Shown: positions 17,333 to 24,738 of the stretch, piece after piece
Numbering within the stretch: position 1 is the first letter of the stretch
How the letters are laid out: every line of letters begins with the position of its first letter
Source: Eutrophobius sp051275005
Lineage (GTDB): Bacteria; Pseudomonadota; Gammaproteobacteria; Eutrophobiales; Eutrophobiaceae
DNA: 24,902 bases
Assembly: GCA_051275005.1 (NCBI GenBank)
Contig: JBNMOP010000035.1
Coordinates: 1-24,902, forward strand
Direction of reading: 5' to 3'
The notes under the pieces: model-generated
What the model was told of the DNA's origin: nothing
The model's database searches: none
What the model saw: only the letters and a program-made list of their open reading frames with translations
Translations under genes and position numbers: made by a program

Positions 17333-17776
17333 ATGATTCAGCAAATCAAACTAATATTCAGCCTTGCTTTTTTATTAATCGCGACAACAGTTAATGCGGA
17401 TCAATCTAAAGATTTCGGTGATTTTACCGTTCACTATAGTGCATTCACTACGGACGTACTGACCCCAGATGTTGCACGGGCATACGGTATAACGCGAAGT
17501 AAAAACCGTGCACTAATCAACATATCTGTCTTGAAAAAAGTAATGGACGCTAGCATACAACCGGTCAAGGCAACTGTTGACGCATCTGCAACTAATCTTA
17601 GTGCACAACTTAAAAGCTTAGAAATTCGCGAATTGAATGATCAGGGCGCCATTTATTACATAGCCGAAACACAAGTCAATCACAGGGAAACCTTAAAATT
17701 CAACTTATCGATTACCCCACTAGGCGAGCAAAACACCTATCGATTCAGTTTTGATCAACAATTTTTTACGGATTAA
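17333..17776 (+). CDS. DUF4426-type exported protein
   Basis: The ATG at 17333 is chosen over an upstream TTG at 17264 because GGGAG lies 7 bases before it and because it starts directly with a signal peptide (MIQQIKLIFSLAFLLIATTVNADQ). That leaves a mature protein of about 123 residues. The mature part begins SKDFGDFTVHYSAFTTDVLTP..VARAYGI and ends with the Phe-rich FSFDQQFFTD. These fit DUF4426, a small periplasmic family usually encoded by metX and metW in gammaproteobacteria. No function is known. The metXW genes are absent here, and the gene instead follows yggT after 121 bases. It overlaps the convergent xth stop by 4 bases. Confidence 0.8.
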   Translation: MIQQIKLIFSLAFLLIATTVNADQSKDFGDFTVHYSAFTTDVLTPDVARAYGITRSKNRALINISVLKKVMDASIQPVKATVDASATNLSAQLKSLEIRELNDQGAIYYIAETQVNHRETLKFNLSITPLGEQNTYRFSFDQQFFTD

Positions 17777-18552
17777 TCCTTGAAGGTTATATCGTAATCA
17801 ATTATCAATGGGGCGTGATCTGAAAATCGCTTATCCTTATAAACTCGAACTTTCTTTATTTTATCCCTTAACCCCGGCGTGATGATTTGATAATCAATAC
17901 GCCAACCAACATTCTTCTCCCACGATTGACCTCGATTTGACCACCAAGTGTATTGTTCTGGCTTTTGATTCAATTCTCTAAATGCATCAACAAAACCTAC
18001 ATCTGATATTAATTTATCTATCCATTCACGCTCTTCTGACAAAAAACCAGAGTTTTTCTGGTTACTACGCCAATTTTTTAAATCAATATTTTTATGAGCA
18101 ATGTTCCAGTCACCACAAATTATATATTGCCGATTTTCAGTAAGCATATGTTCAAGTTTTGGCATAAATCGATGCATAAAATCAAATTTGACTTTTTGTC
18201 TTAAATCTCCTGAGGATCCTGATGGCAGATATAGAGATACAATACTAATTTCTCCAAATATAGCTTCAATATATCTTCCTTCTTTGTCTGCATGATCCCA
18301 ACCTAATTTTATTAATACGTCATCAGGCTGCTTACGAGTATATATTGCTACGCCGCTATATCCTTTTTTCTCAGCATCATTAAAATAAGAAAAATATCCC
18401 TTTGGGGACAAGATTTCATCTATTAATTGTACTGTTTGGGCTTTAGTTTCCTGTATGCACACGACATCAGCTCGTTGTCTTTGTAACCAGACAAAAAAAC
18501 CTTTTTTATGTGCGGAACGAATTCCATTTGCATTTAATGTAATTATTTTCAT
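17773..18552 (-). CDS. Exodeoxyribonuclease III family protein (Xth/Crc-like)
   Basis: The 259-residue product has the ExoIII fold and keeps all the residues expected of an active AP endonuclease and 3' exonuclease: Asn7 (TLNANG), Glu35 (CIQETK), Tyr in SLYLPSG, GDWNIAH with Asp and Asn, RIDYQ with Asp, and the terminal SDHAP with catalytic His. A role in base-excision repair is therefore likely. The gene diverges from pyrE, which is the location of crc in Pseudomonas, and Crc is also 259 residues long, so it may be the crc orthologue. Crc of Pseudomonas is a non-nuclease partner of Hfq. Sequence alone favours an active nuclease. The start has only a weak ribosome binding site. Confidence 0.92.
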   Translation of the reverse strand: MKIITLNANGIRSAHKKGFFVWLQRQRADVVCIQETKAQTVQLIDEILSPKGYFSYFNDAEKKGYSGVAIYTRKQPDDVLIKLGWDHADKEGRYIEAIFGEISIVSLYLPSGSSGDLRQKVKFDFMHRFMPKLEHMLTENRQYIICGDWNIAHKNIDLKNWRSNQKNSGFLSEEREWIDKLISDVGFVDAFRELNQKPEQYTWWSNRGQSWEKNVGWRIDYQIITPGLRDKIKKVRVYKDKRFSDHAPLIIDYDITFKD

Positions 18553-18703
18553 TGTTTTTCGATTATTTTTATACCTGGCGCACGTCTTTAAGTTATATTC
18601 ATTAACTCATAAACAAATTGGATTCATTTTCTGAGAATCGCCAAATAATCTGGTAATCTATCGTATTAGAATCTGGTTTAAACACTAACACGACAAAAAT
18701 CAT

Positions 18704-19354
18704 ATGCAAGACTTTCAACAGGAATTCATTGAGTTTTCAATTAGTAAAAATGTTTTAAAATTTGGTGAATTTAAACTCAAGTCTGGAAGAATAAGTCCTT
18801 ACTTCTTCAATAGCGGGTTATTTAATGACGGAGAAAGTTTACGCCTACTTGGTGAGTATTATGCGAAAACCATAATTAATTCAGCCATTAATTTTGATAT
18901 GCTATTTGGACCAGCTTACAAAGGTATCCCTCTTGCAACTTCTCTTGCCATCGCCCTCTCTCAGACCAACAAAAGATCAGTACAGTATTGCTTCAATCGT
19001 AAAGAAGCTAAAGACCACGGTGAGGGCGGAATTATTCTTGGCGCGCCATTAAGTAATGATGTGTTGATCGTTGATGACGTAATTACTGCAGGAACGTCCG
19101 TTAAAGAGTCCGTAAAAATTATAGAAGAAGCAAATGCCAGGCCAGTTGGCGTTATCATTGCCCTGGATCGACAAGAAAAAGGAAATTCCAAAAAATCAGC
19201 TATTCAAGAAATTGAAATTAACTATAATATACCAGTTATCAGCATTATTTCCCTTGAATTACTTATAGAATATCTCAGTAATACAGCAGAATTGTCAGCA
19301 TATCTTGGCAAGATTGAGGAATATCAAATAAACTATGGAATCAAATGCAGATAA
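18704..19354 (+). CDS. pyrE: Orotate phosphoribosyltransferase
   Basis: PyrE converts orotate and PRPP to orotidine 5'-phosphate. The 216-residue product matches the family length. It shows FGEFKLKSGRISPYFFNSG near residues 20-38, GPAYKGIPLA near 69-78, the flexible loop RKEAKDHGEGG near 99-109 and the PRPP-binding motif DVLIVDDVITAGTS near 118-131. It starts with ATG at 18704 without a clear ribosome binding site and diverges from the exonuclease III-like gene over 151 bases. On the minus strand TATAAA (18573-18568) could be a -10 box for that exonuclease gene. Confidence 0.97.
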   Translation: MQDFQQEFIEFSISKNVLKFGEFKLKSGRISPYFFNSGLFNDGESLRLLGEYYAKTIINSAINFDMLFGPAYKGIPLATSLAIALSQTNKRSVQYCFNRKEAKDHGEGGIILGAPLSNDVLIVDDVITAGTSVKESVKIIEEANARPVGVIIALDRQEKGNSKKSAIQEIEINYNIPVISIISLELLIEYLSNTAELSAYLGKIEEYQINYGIKCR

Positions 19355-19369
19355 TTGAATCATAGACTA

Positions 19370-19398
19370 TTAAATATATGGGTTTTGGGTTCTATAAT
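19370..19398 (+). promoter_or_regulatory. Candidate promoter for the DUF4124-like gene
   Basis: TATAAT (19393-19398) is a perfect -10 box and lies 38 bases before the ATG at 19436. TTAAAT (19370-19375) sits 17 bases upstream but matches the -35 consensus in only 3 of 6 positions. The good -10 makes this the best promoter candidate in the gap after pyrE. Confidence 0.42.
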
Positions 19399-19435
19399 TA
19401 GATCGAAATAAATACATAAAATACCGGACATAATT

Positions 19436-20065
19436 ATGAAAATACAATCAACTCCATTTTTGTTAACAATTGTTTTCGCTCTGATGACAGGTTTTTATTT
19501 TTTACCTGCTCAAGCCGCAATAAAATGCTGGAAAAACAACGAAGGTGTACGTGAATGCGGTAATCGGGTTCCGCCCGAATTTGCGCAGCAGGGTCATGAA
19601 GAACTTAGCAATTCCGGTATGGTTGTCAATCAACAGGGTCGGGTAAAAACCAAGGAAGAACTGGAGCAGGCGGCAAAAGAATTAGAGATATTAGCCGAAC
19701 AGAAACGCCAACAAGAACAACAGGCACGAATGGACAAAATCCTGCTCGCTACATTCAGCTCAGTGAGTGAAATTGAAGCGGCCCGTGACGGAAAACTAAA
19801 TGTTATTCAAGCAAGTATTACTCTTGTCGGAAAACAATCCGAGACTATTCAACTTGACCTGGACAAGCGAATTCTTGCTGCAGCAGAAGCCGAGCGCTCT
19901 GGCTCTACTCCAAACGAGGCTTTACTAAATGATATCGCTTCACTAGAACGACAAATTAATGTCAAAAAACAGTACGCATCTGAAAAACAGGATGAAATTG
20001 ATGAAACTACAAAAGAATATGGGACCAATATAGAGCGTTTTAAATCATTAAAGGGATTGAAATAA
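19436..20065 (+). CDS. Exported coiled-coil protein with degenerate DUF4124-like N-terminus
   Basis: The 209-residue product begins with a clear signal peptide ending AQA (about residue 28). The mature N-terminus has a Trp, Lys and Asn-rich segment with two cysteines (KCW...RECGN) where DUF4124 proteins have YKW.d.dGv.hysd.pP, and VPP is in the right place. From about residue 75 it is almost wholly helical and Gln, Glu and Lys rich (EELEQAAKELEILAEQKRQQE), and a second helical region at about 145-209 is similar. The two cysteines could form a periplasmic disulfide. I do not recognise a defined function. The next gene is convergent, 33 bases away. Confidence 0.7.
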   Translation: MKIQSTPFLLTIVFALMTGFYFLPAQAAIKCWKNNEGVRECGNRVPPEFAQQGHEELSNSGMVVNQQGRVKTKEELEQAAKELEILAEQKRQQEQQARMDKILLATFSSVSEIEAARDGKLNVIQASITLVGKQSETIQLDLDKRILAAAEAERSGSTPNEALLNDIASLERQINVKKQYASEKQDEIDETTKEYGTNIERFKSLKGLK

Positions 20066-20098
20066 TTGTTCCAAAATTTGTGAGATAAAGTCAGTCGA

Positions 20099-20689
20099 CT
20101 ACTTAAACATTGACTGCTTCAAAATTAACCATTGTTCATCTAAATATTCAGTGGGTTGCTTGTTAAAGTTACTCCGTACATATTGGGTCATATGACCTTC
20201 AATTAATGTCATAATTTGATTAGCAGATGCATCGATTGAATGTGCTGCACGCATACCAGCCTCAAGATTCGCCTCTCTCAATACCTGTTTAAGCTGAGTT
20301 TCTATGCGATCAAAAAACTTCGAAACTCTTATTCGCAAGCGTTCATTTTCCCCTATCAGCGCATCCCCAAGCAATACCCTGGTTATACCAGGATTCCGCT
20401 CTGCAAAGCCAAGTGACAATTTAATAATACGTTCACACCTGGTATCTACATTCTGCTCCTGCTCCAGAATCTTATTAATTAATCCAAAGACAGTTTCTTC
20501 AGAAAAATCAATTAATGCTTCAAACATTTTTGCCTTACTTGCAAAATGACGATAGAGCGCCGCTTCAGAAACGCCTACTGCCTTTGCCAGTGCCGCAGTA
20601 GTAATTCGTGACCCCGGATTAGTTTCCAACTCCTTCGCAAGAACCTCTAATATCTGTTGGCGTCTGTCTGACCGTTTGCTAACTATCAT
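20099..20689 (-). CDS. slmA: Nucleoid occlusion factor SlmA (TetR family)
   Basis: SlmA binds specific palindromes on the chromosome and then blocks FtsZ polymerisation over the nucleoid. The 196 residues match E. coli SlmA (198). The N-terminal helix-turn-helix (about residues 10-57; ITTAALAKAVGVSEAALYRHF) is well preserved and is followed by FASKAKMFEALIDF and the long ligand-like domain with GFAERNPGITRVLLGD, which matches SlmA better than generic TetR regulators. It lies 10 bases after argB on the same strand. No FtsZ gene is nearby. I did not find a SlmA-binding palindrome by eye. Confidence 0.93.
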   Translation of the reverse strand: MIVSKRSDRRQQILEVLAKELETNPGSRITTAALAKAVGVSEAALYRHFASKAKMFEALIDFSEETVFGLINKILEQEQNVDTRCERIIKLSLGFAERNPGITRVLLGDALIGENERLRIRVSKFFDRIETQLKQVLREANLEAGMRAAHSIDASANQIMTLIEGHMTQYVRSNFNKQPTEYLDEQWLILKQSMFK

Positions 20690-20699
20690 GAATACATTC

Positions 20700-21629
20700 T
20701 CATGTTTTTTCTCTACTAATTAACGTACCAACACCACTTTTTGTTAAAATCTCAAGCAGTACAGCATGCTCTAATCTACCATCTATTATATGAACGTTTT
20801 TAACACCCGAATCAACTGCATCCAACGCCGCCTTAATCTTCGGCAACATACCTCCATGTATAACACCTTGATCTATCAACGTCTTTACTGCCGCCTGTGT
20901 TAAACCTGTCATAACCTTACCTTTAGCGTCCAACACACCAGGTGTATTAGTAAGAATAATTAGTTTTTCTGCGTTTAGTGCAACAGCAATCTGGCAAGCA
21001 ACCAGATCTGCATTTATGTTATATGATTGCCCTTCCGCACCAACCCCGATAGGGGCAATGACCGGTATAAAATCTCCCTTAATGAGCATATCGATAACGG
21101 ATGTATCAATACTGGTTACTTCACCTACATGACCGATATCTATAATTTCTGGTACATTTACCTCTTGCGCATTCCCAGGCAAGGTTAATTGCTGCGCTTG
21201 TATCAATCCACCGTCTTTACCGCTTAGGCCAACCGCATTGCCTCCGTTCTGATTAATAAGATTTACAATGTCTTTATTCACCAGTCCGCCAAGCACCATT
21301 TCTACAACATCCATGGTTTCACTATCAGTTACTCGCATACCCTGAATAAACTGTGATTCCTTTCCAATTTTGGCAAGAAAACTACCAATTTGTGGTCCTC
21401 CTCCATGAACGATTACCGGATTCATCCCTACCAACTTCATTAAAGTTACATCCCTGGCAAAACCATTTTTCAATTTTTCATCCGACATAGCATTGCCACC
21501 ATATTTAATGACAATGGTTTTTTCATTAAATCGTCGTATAAATGGCAAGGCCTCGGTAAGTACCGAGGCGATTTCTATCGCCTTACTTGTATCTTGAAGA
21601 TGTAGTTTAGTAGTGGTCATGGTTGCCAC
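20700..21629 (-). CDS. argB: Acetylglutamate kinase
   Basis: ArgB phosphorylates N-acetylglutamate in the second step of arginine synthesis. The product is 309 residues with IKYGGNAMS at the nucleotide site, VHGGGPQIG, SGKDGG and NINADLVA. It has an N-terminal helix before the kinase core (residues about 10-35), a feature of the hexameric, arginine-inhibited type such as in Pseudomonas. The start is GTG at 21629 with AGGT 5 bases upstream. ATG at 21620 is the alternative and has no well-spaced site. It follows algC after 47 bases and precedes slmA by 10. A perfect inverted repeat lies within codons 20-27 (see repeat entry). Confidence 0.96.
   Translation of the reverse strand: MATMTTTKLHLQDTSKAIEIASVLTEALPFIRRFNEKTIVIKYGGNAMSDEKLKNGFARDVTLMKLVGMNPVIVHGGGPQIGSFLAKIGKESQFIQGMRVTDSETMDVVEMVLGGLVNKDIVNLINQNGGNAVGLSGKDGGLIQAQQLTLPGNAQEVNVPEIIDIGHVGEVTSIDTSVIDMLIKGDFIPVIAPIGVGAEGQSYNINADLVACQIAVALNAEKLIILTNTPGVLDAKGKVMTGLTQAAVKTLIDQGVIHGGMLPKIKAALDAVDSGVKNVHIIDGRLEHAVLLEILTKSGVGTLISREKT
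21550..21569. repeat. Perfect 9-base inverted repeat inside argB
   Basis: The sequence GCCTCGGTA (21550-21558) and its exact reverse complement TACCGAGGC (21561-21569) are separated by only 2 bases. As RNA it would form an 8-pair stem with a 4-base loop. It is GC-rich in an AT-rich region and lies 60-79 bases inside argB. No T-run follows on either strand, so it is not a terminator. Confidence 0.7.
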
Positions 21630-21676
21630 GATTTACCTGAATTTATCTATTCTATTTTTTTGAACAGCACAGGCTA

Positions 21677-24262
21677 TCAGAATGGTACAGCCAGGTCAGG
21701 GTTAATCGATTGAATCAATTCCTTAAATTTACCTTGCACTCTGGCTAATGCGTCAGAATTATCTGCCTCAAACCGAGCTACCAAACACGGTGTAGTATTC
21801 GAGGGTCGAATTAAGCCCCAGCCATCACTAAATTCAACCCTAAAGCCATCTATTGTTATAATTTCAGCCTCATCAAATGAAATTTTTGATGCAAGTTCGG
21901 TCATAAATTTCGTATGTTCTGATTCTGGCATGTCAATTTTTAATTCAGGCGTCGAAACTCCTCCAGGCAATTCAGCAAAAAAATCGACTGGCTTGACCTT
22001 TGAATTTGTCAGTATTTCTAATAGGCGTGCGCCTGAATACAGGGCATCATCAAATCCATACCATCTCTCTGCAAAAAAAATGTGGCCACTCATTTCACCT
22101 GCTAAAGGGGCATCAACTTCTTTCATTTTAGATTTAATCAATGAATGTCCAGTCTTCCACATAAGTGCTTTACCGCCGCTGCTTTCTATAACTTTTTTCA
22201 AATGACTACTGCATTTGACATCGAATATGATCTCAGCACCCTGGTTTCGTGTTAATACATCTCGTGCAAATACCATCATTTGCCTGTCTGGCCAGATTAT
22301 ATTTCCTTCACTGTCTACCACACCTAGTCGATCACCGTCTCCATCGAAGGCAAAACCCAGATCGGCCTGCTCTTCTTTTACTTTATTGATCAGATGTTCG
22401 AGGTTTTCAGGTTGCCCAGGATCCGGATGGTGATTTGGAAAATTTCCATCCAGCTCACAAAACAGCTCTATTACATCATGTCCCATTGCTCTAAATAACT
22501 GCGCGGCTACCACACTAGCTGCACCATTACCGCAATCAATCACCAATTTAAATGAATTGCCAAATGAGACAGGAATATCGTCTGTTACTCGACGAACATA
22601 CTCTTGGATAATTTCAGCGGTACTTACATTGCCGCTACCGGCACTAAATTTTCCGGACTTAATGCGATTATATATATCATTAATTCTTTCCTCAGAAAGT
22701 GTCGTCCCACCTAAAACAATTTTTAATCCGTTATATTCAGGGCCGTTATGGCTACCTGTCACCATAACTCCACTTCCTGTTTTCAAAAAATGTGTTGCAT
22801 AATATAAAATAGGTGTGGGCACTATACCTATATCAATCACATCTCTGCCGGCTGCAGTAAATCCCGAGATTAAACTTTTTGTCAATTCTGGACTGGAATT
22901 TCTGCCGTCCCGACCCACTACAATTGTTTTTATCCCTGCTTCGTCTGCCTCAGAACCAACTGCAAGTCCGATTTTATAAACAATATCAGCAGTTAGGCCT
23001 TTATCAACAATTCCACGAATATCATATTTGCGGAATATAACCTGTGGAATCTCTGAAGTAACATCAACTGGTTCTGATTTTTCTGGCACAGCTACCTGCT
23101 CCTCTGGTTTATTTTCCGGCTTGTCCTTTGTTACTTCGTCAGAAGCCTCTTTGGAAATATCGAACACATCAACTAAACCTTCGGCTGATTTGAGATCTTC
23201 TTTTGTCACCATACTAGTAATATCTTCACCAACTAATCCTTTTGACGGTCCTGATGTATGTGTTGCTACATTTTTCACGCCCGGCAAATGTGCTATTAAT
23301 TTTTCCATGCCGGGATGCGCACCCTCCATGATTGCTTTAACCGCACCTTCATAACTGATGTTTTGTTTATTTACTGAACTTATGATTGATCCAGCCTTGC
23401 GTTTATAAAACACGTATCCTGCTGAACAGATGATAGAGATAAGCAGAATAATCATCAGCAGGATTGTATTGTATGAATAATTGGTTACTAGATTTGCCGA
23501 CATCATTTTAGGCTGGGACCAATATGTCAAAGTCCAACGGGTTCCTGCGATAGATGTTGACCCAGGATCGCCAGATTTTAACCCAGAATCACCTAAACTG
23601 CCTAGAGCCAATGGGTTACTTGTTACAGCTTGACGAATTTCTAAATAAGCATTCCCTGGATCAAGTCGCATTAATGCTTGCTGAAACAAATCGACGTTCA
23701 AACTTAAATGAACGATACCTATTAGCTGATCTGCCTGATTTTTTACTCGCTCTACCATTACAATATGTTGGTTATCAGTACCAAACAATAACACCTCTAT
23801 AGCAATCGAGCCGGTAGACCTTTCTGCCTTATTTAACATGGCAATTGATCCGAACGTTAAGGGAGGTGTACTGTCGTTATCCACACTAAATTGCCCCGGC
23901 CTAATCAATCTTAATTTTATTGCTGATGAAAACTGACTAATCGCGTTATTTTGTTCCTGTTCAAGCAGATCTTCATCCGCAGATAAAAAAAGGCTTTTTG
24001 TCCCCTCGCTAGCTGCATAGTCGGCTAATTCAGTACTTAATATTTCAAAAAATTCTGCAACAGACTGTGCCAGTGGTCTAGCAGCTACAGACAACGCCTG
24101 TACATCTGAATTTTCATCTTCCGAGGAAGATTCTTCCCCAAGTAAATATTTCCAAGCAGTAATACCAATTGTCAGACACAACAACAAAGCTGCACCAGCC
24201 AATATCGCATTTCTTTTCATTCTTCTAGTTATCTTTCGATTTGATACTGGACCATCAACCAT
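21677..24262 (-). CDS. algC: Phosphomannomutase/phosphoglucomutase with N-terminal membrane-sensor domain (AlgC type)
   Basis: The C-terminal half (about residues 405-861) is an alpha-D-phosphohexomutase that interconverts the 6- and 1-phosphates of mannose and glucose for lipopolysaccharide, exopolysaccharide and sugar-nucleotide supply. It has the phosphoserine loop TGSHNGPEYNG with Ser504, the Mg loop DGDGD at 640-644, the sugar-binding GEMSGHIFF (722-730) and the phosphate-binding RPSNTTP (819-825). The N-terminal half has membrane helices at about 18-40 and 264-286 around a periplasmic region, then a charged Lys/Glu/Pro linker at about 365-405. AGGGA lies 8 bases before the ATG, supporting the long start. 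P. aeruginosa algC is, as I recall, also annotated with a long N-terminus. Confidence 0.92.
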   Translation of the reverse strand: MVDGPVSNRKITRRMKRNAILAGAALLLCLTIGITAWKYLLGEESSSEDENSDVQALSVAARPLAQSVAEFFEILSTELADYAASEGTKSLFLSADEDLLEQEQNNAISQFSSAIKLRLIRPGQFSVDNDSTPPLTFGSIAMLNKAERSTGSIAIEVLLFGTDNQHIVMVERVKNQADQLIGIVHLSLNVDLFQQALMRLDPGNAYLEIRQAVTSNPLALGSLGDSGLKSGDPGSTSIAGTRWTLTYWSQPKMMSANLVTNYSYNTILLMIILLISIICSAGYVFYKRKAGSIISSVNKQNISYEGAVKAIMEGAHPGMEKLIAHLPGVKNVATHTSGPSKGLVGEDITSMVTKEDLKSAEGLVDVFDISKEASDEVTKDKPENKPEEQVAVPEKSEPVDVTSEIPQVIFRKYDIRGIVDKGLTADIVYKIGLAVGSEADEAGIKTIVVGRDGRNSSPELTKSLISGFTAAGRDVIDIGIVPTPILYYATHFLKTGSGVMVTGSHNGPEYNGLKIVLGGTTLSEERINDIYNRIKSGKFSAGSGNVSTAEIIQEYVRRVTDDIPVSFGNSFKLVIDCGNGAASVVAAQLFRAMGHDVIELFCELDGNFPNHHPDPGQPENLEHLINKVKEEQADLGFAFDGDGDRLGVVDSEGNIIWPDRQMMVFARDVLTRNQGAEIIFDVKCSSHLKKVIESSGGKALMWKTGHSLIKSKMKEVDAPLAGEMSGHIFFAERWYGFDDALYSGARLLEILTNSKVKPVDFFAELPGGVSTPELKIDMPESEHTKFMTELASKISFDEAEIITIDGFRVEFSDGWGLIRPSNTTPCLVARFEADNSDALARVQGKFKELIQSINPDLAVPF

Positions 24263-24264
24263 AA

Positions 24265-24738
24265 TTATTGTCCCTGATTTATAGTTCTTACGCCGGTATG
24301 ACCAAACCCACCGACACCTCTAACAGATTCTTCAAAACCTTCAACAATTTCAAATTCAGCCCGTACTACTGGAACAAAAACCAGTTGGGCAATTCTGTCC
24401 CCTGGCGCGATCGTGACCTCTTCATTGCCCCTGTTCCAGCAAGATATAAACACCTGTCCCTGATAATCTGAATCAATTAAACCAACAAGGTTTCCAAGTA
24501 CAATTCCTTTTTTGTGCCCTAAACCAGAACGAGGCAGTATTACTGCAGCCAAATCAGAATCCATTATATATAAAGCAAAACCCGAGGGGATCAGGGCCGT
24601 TTCTCCAGGGGACAATCTTAAAGGTTGGTCCAAACATGCGCACAAATCCATCCCCGCGGACCCATCGGTTGCATGAGCTGGCATAGGAAACTCATTACCG
24701 AGACGCTCGTCAATGACTTTTATTTGAATTTTTCTCAT
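24265..24738 (-). CDS. dut: Deoxyuridine 5'-triphosphate nucleotidohydrolase
   Basis: Dut hydrolyses dUTP to dUMP, keeping uracil out of DNA and feeding thymidylate synthesis. The 157 residues match the trimeric family, with motif 1 (GSAGMDL, 26-32), motif 2 (PRSGLG, near 69-74), motif 3 (GLIDSDYQGQ, 85-94) and the flexible C-terminal motif 5 (RGVGGFGHTG, near 140-149). Its N-terminus MRKIQIKVID aligns with E. coli MKKIDVKILD, so the start is right even though it overlaps the coaBC end by 29 bases. Its stop is 2 bases before algC. The operon order coaBC-dut-algC-argB matches Pseudomonas. Confidence 0.97.
   Translation of the reverse strand: MRKIQIKVIDERLGNEFPMPAHATDGSAGMDLCACLDQPLRLSPGETALIPSGFALYIMDSDLAAVILPRSGLGHKKGIVLGNLVGLIDSDYQGQVFISCWNRGNEEVTIAPGDRIAQLVFVPVVRAEFEIVEGFEESVRGVGGFGHTGVRTINQGQ

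Noticed and set aside
21550..21569. Intrinsic terminator at the argB hairpin
   Set aside because: There is no T-run after the stem on either strand and it lies inside a coding sequence early in argB.
23028..23354. 108-residue open frame on the plus strand opposite algC
   Set aside because: It lies fully within the well-supported phosphohexomutase gene, has low-complexity Ser/Thr composition and no family signature or ribosome binding site.
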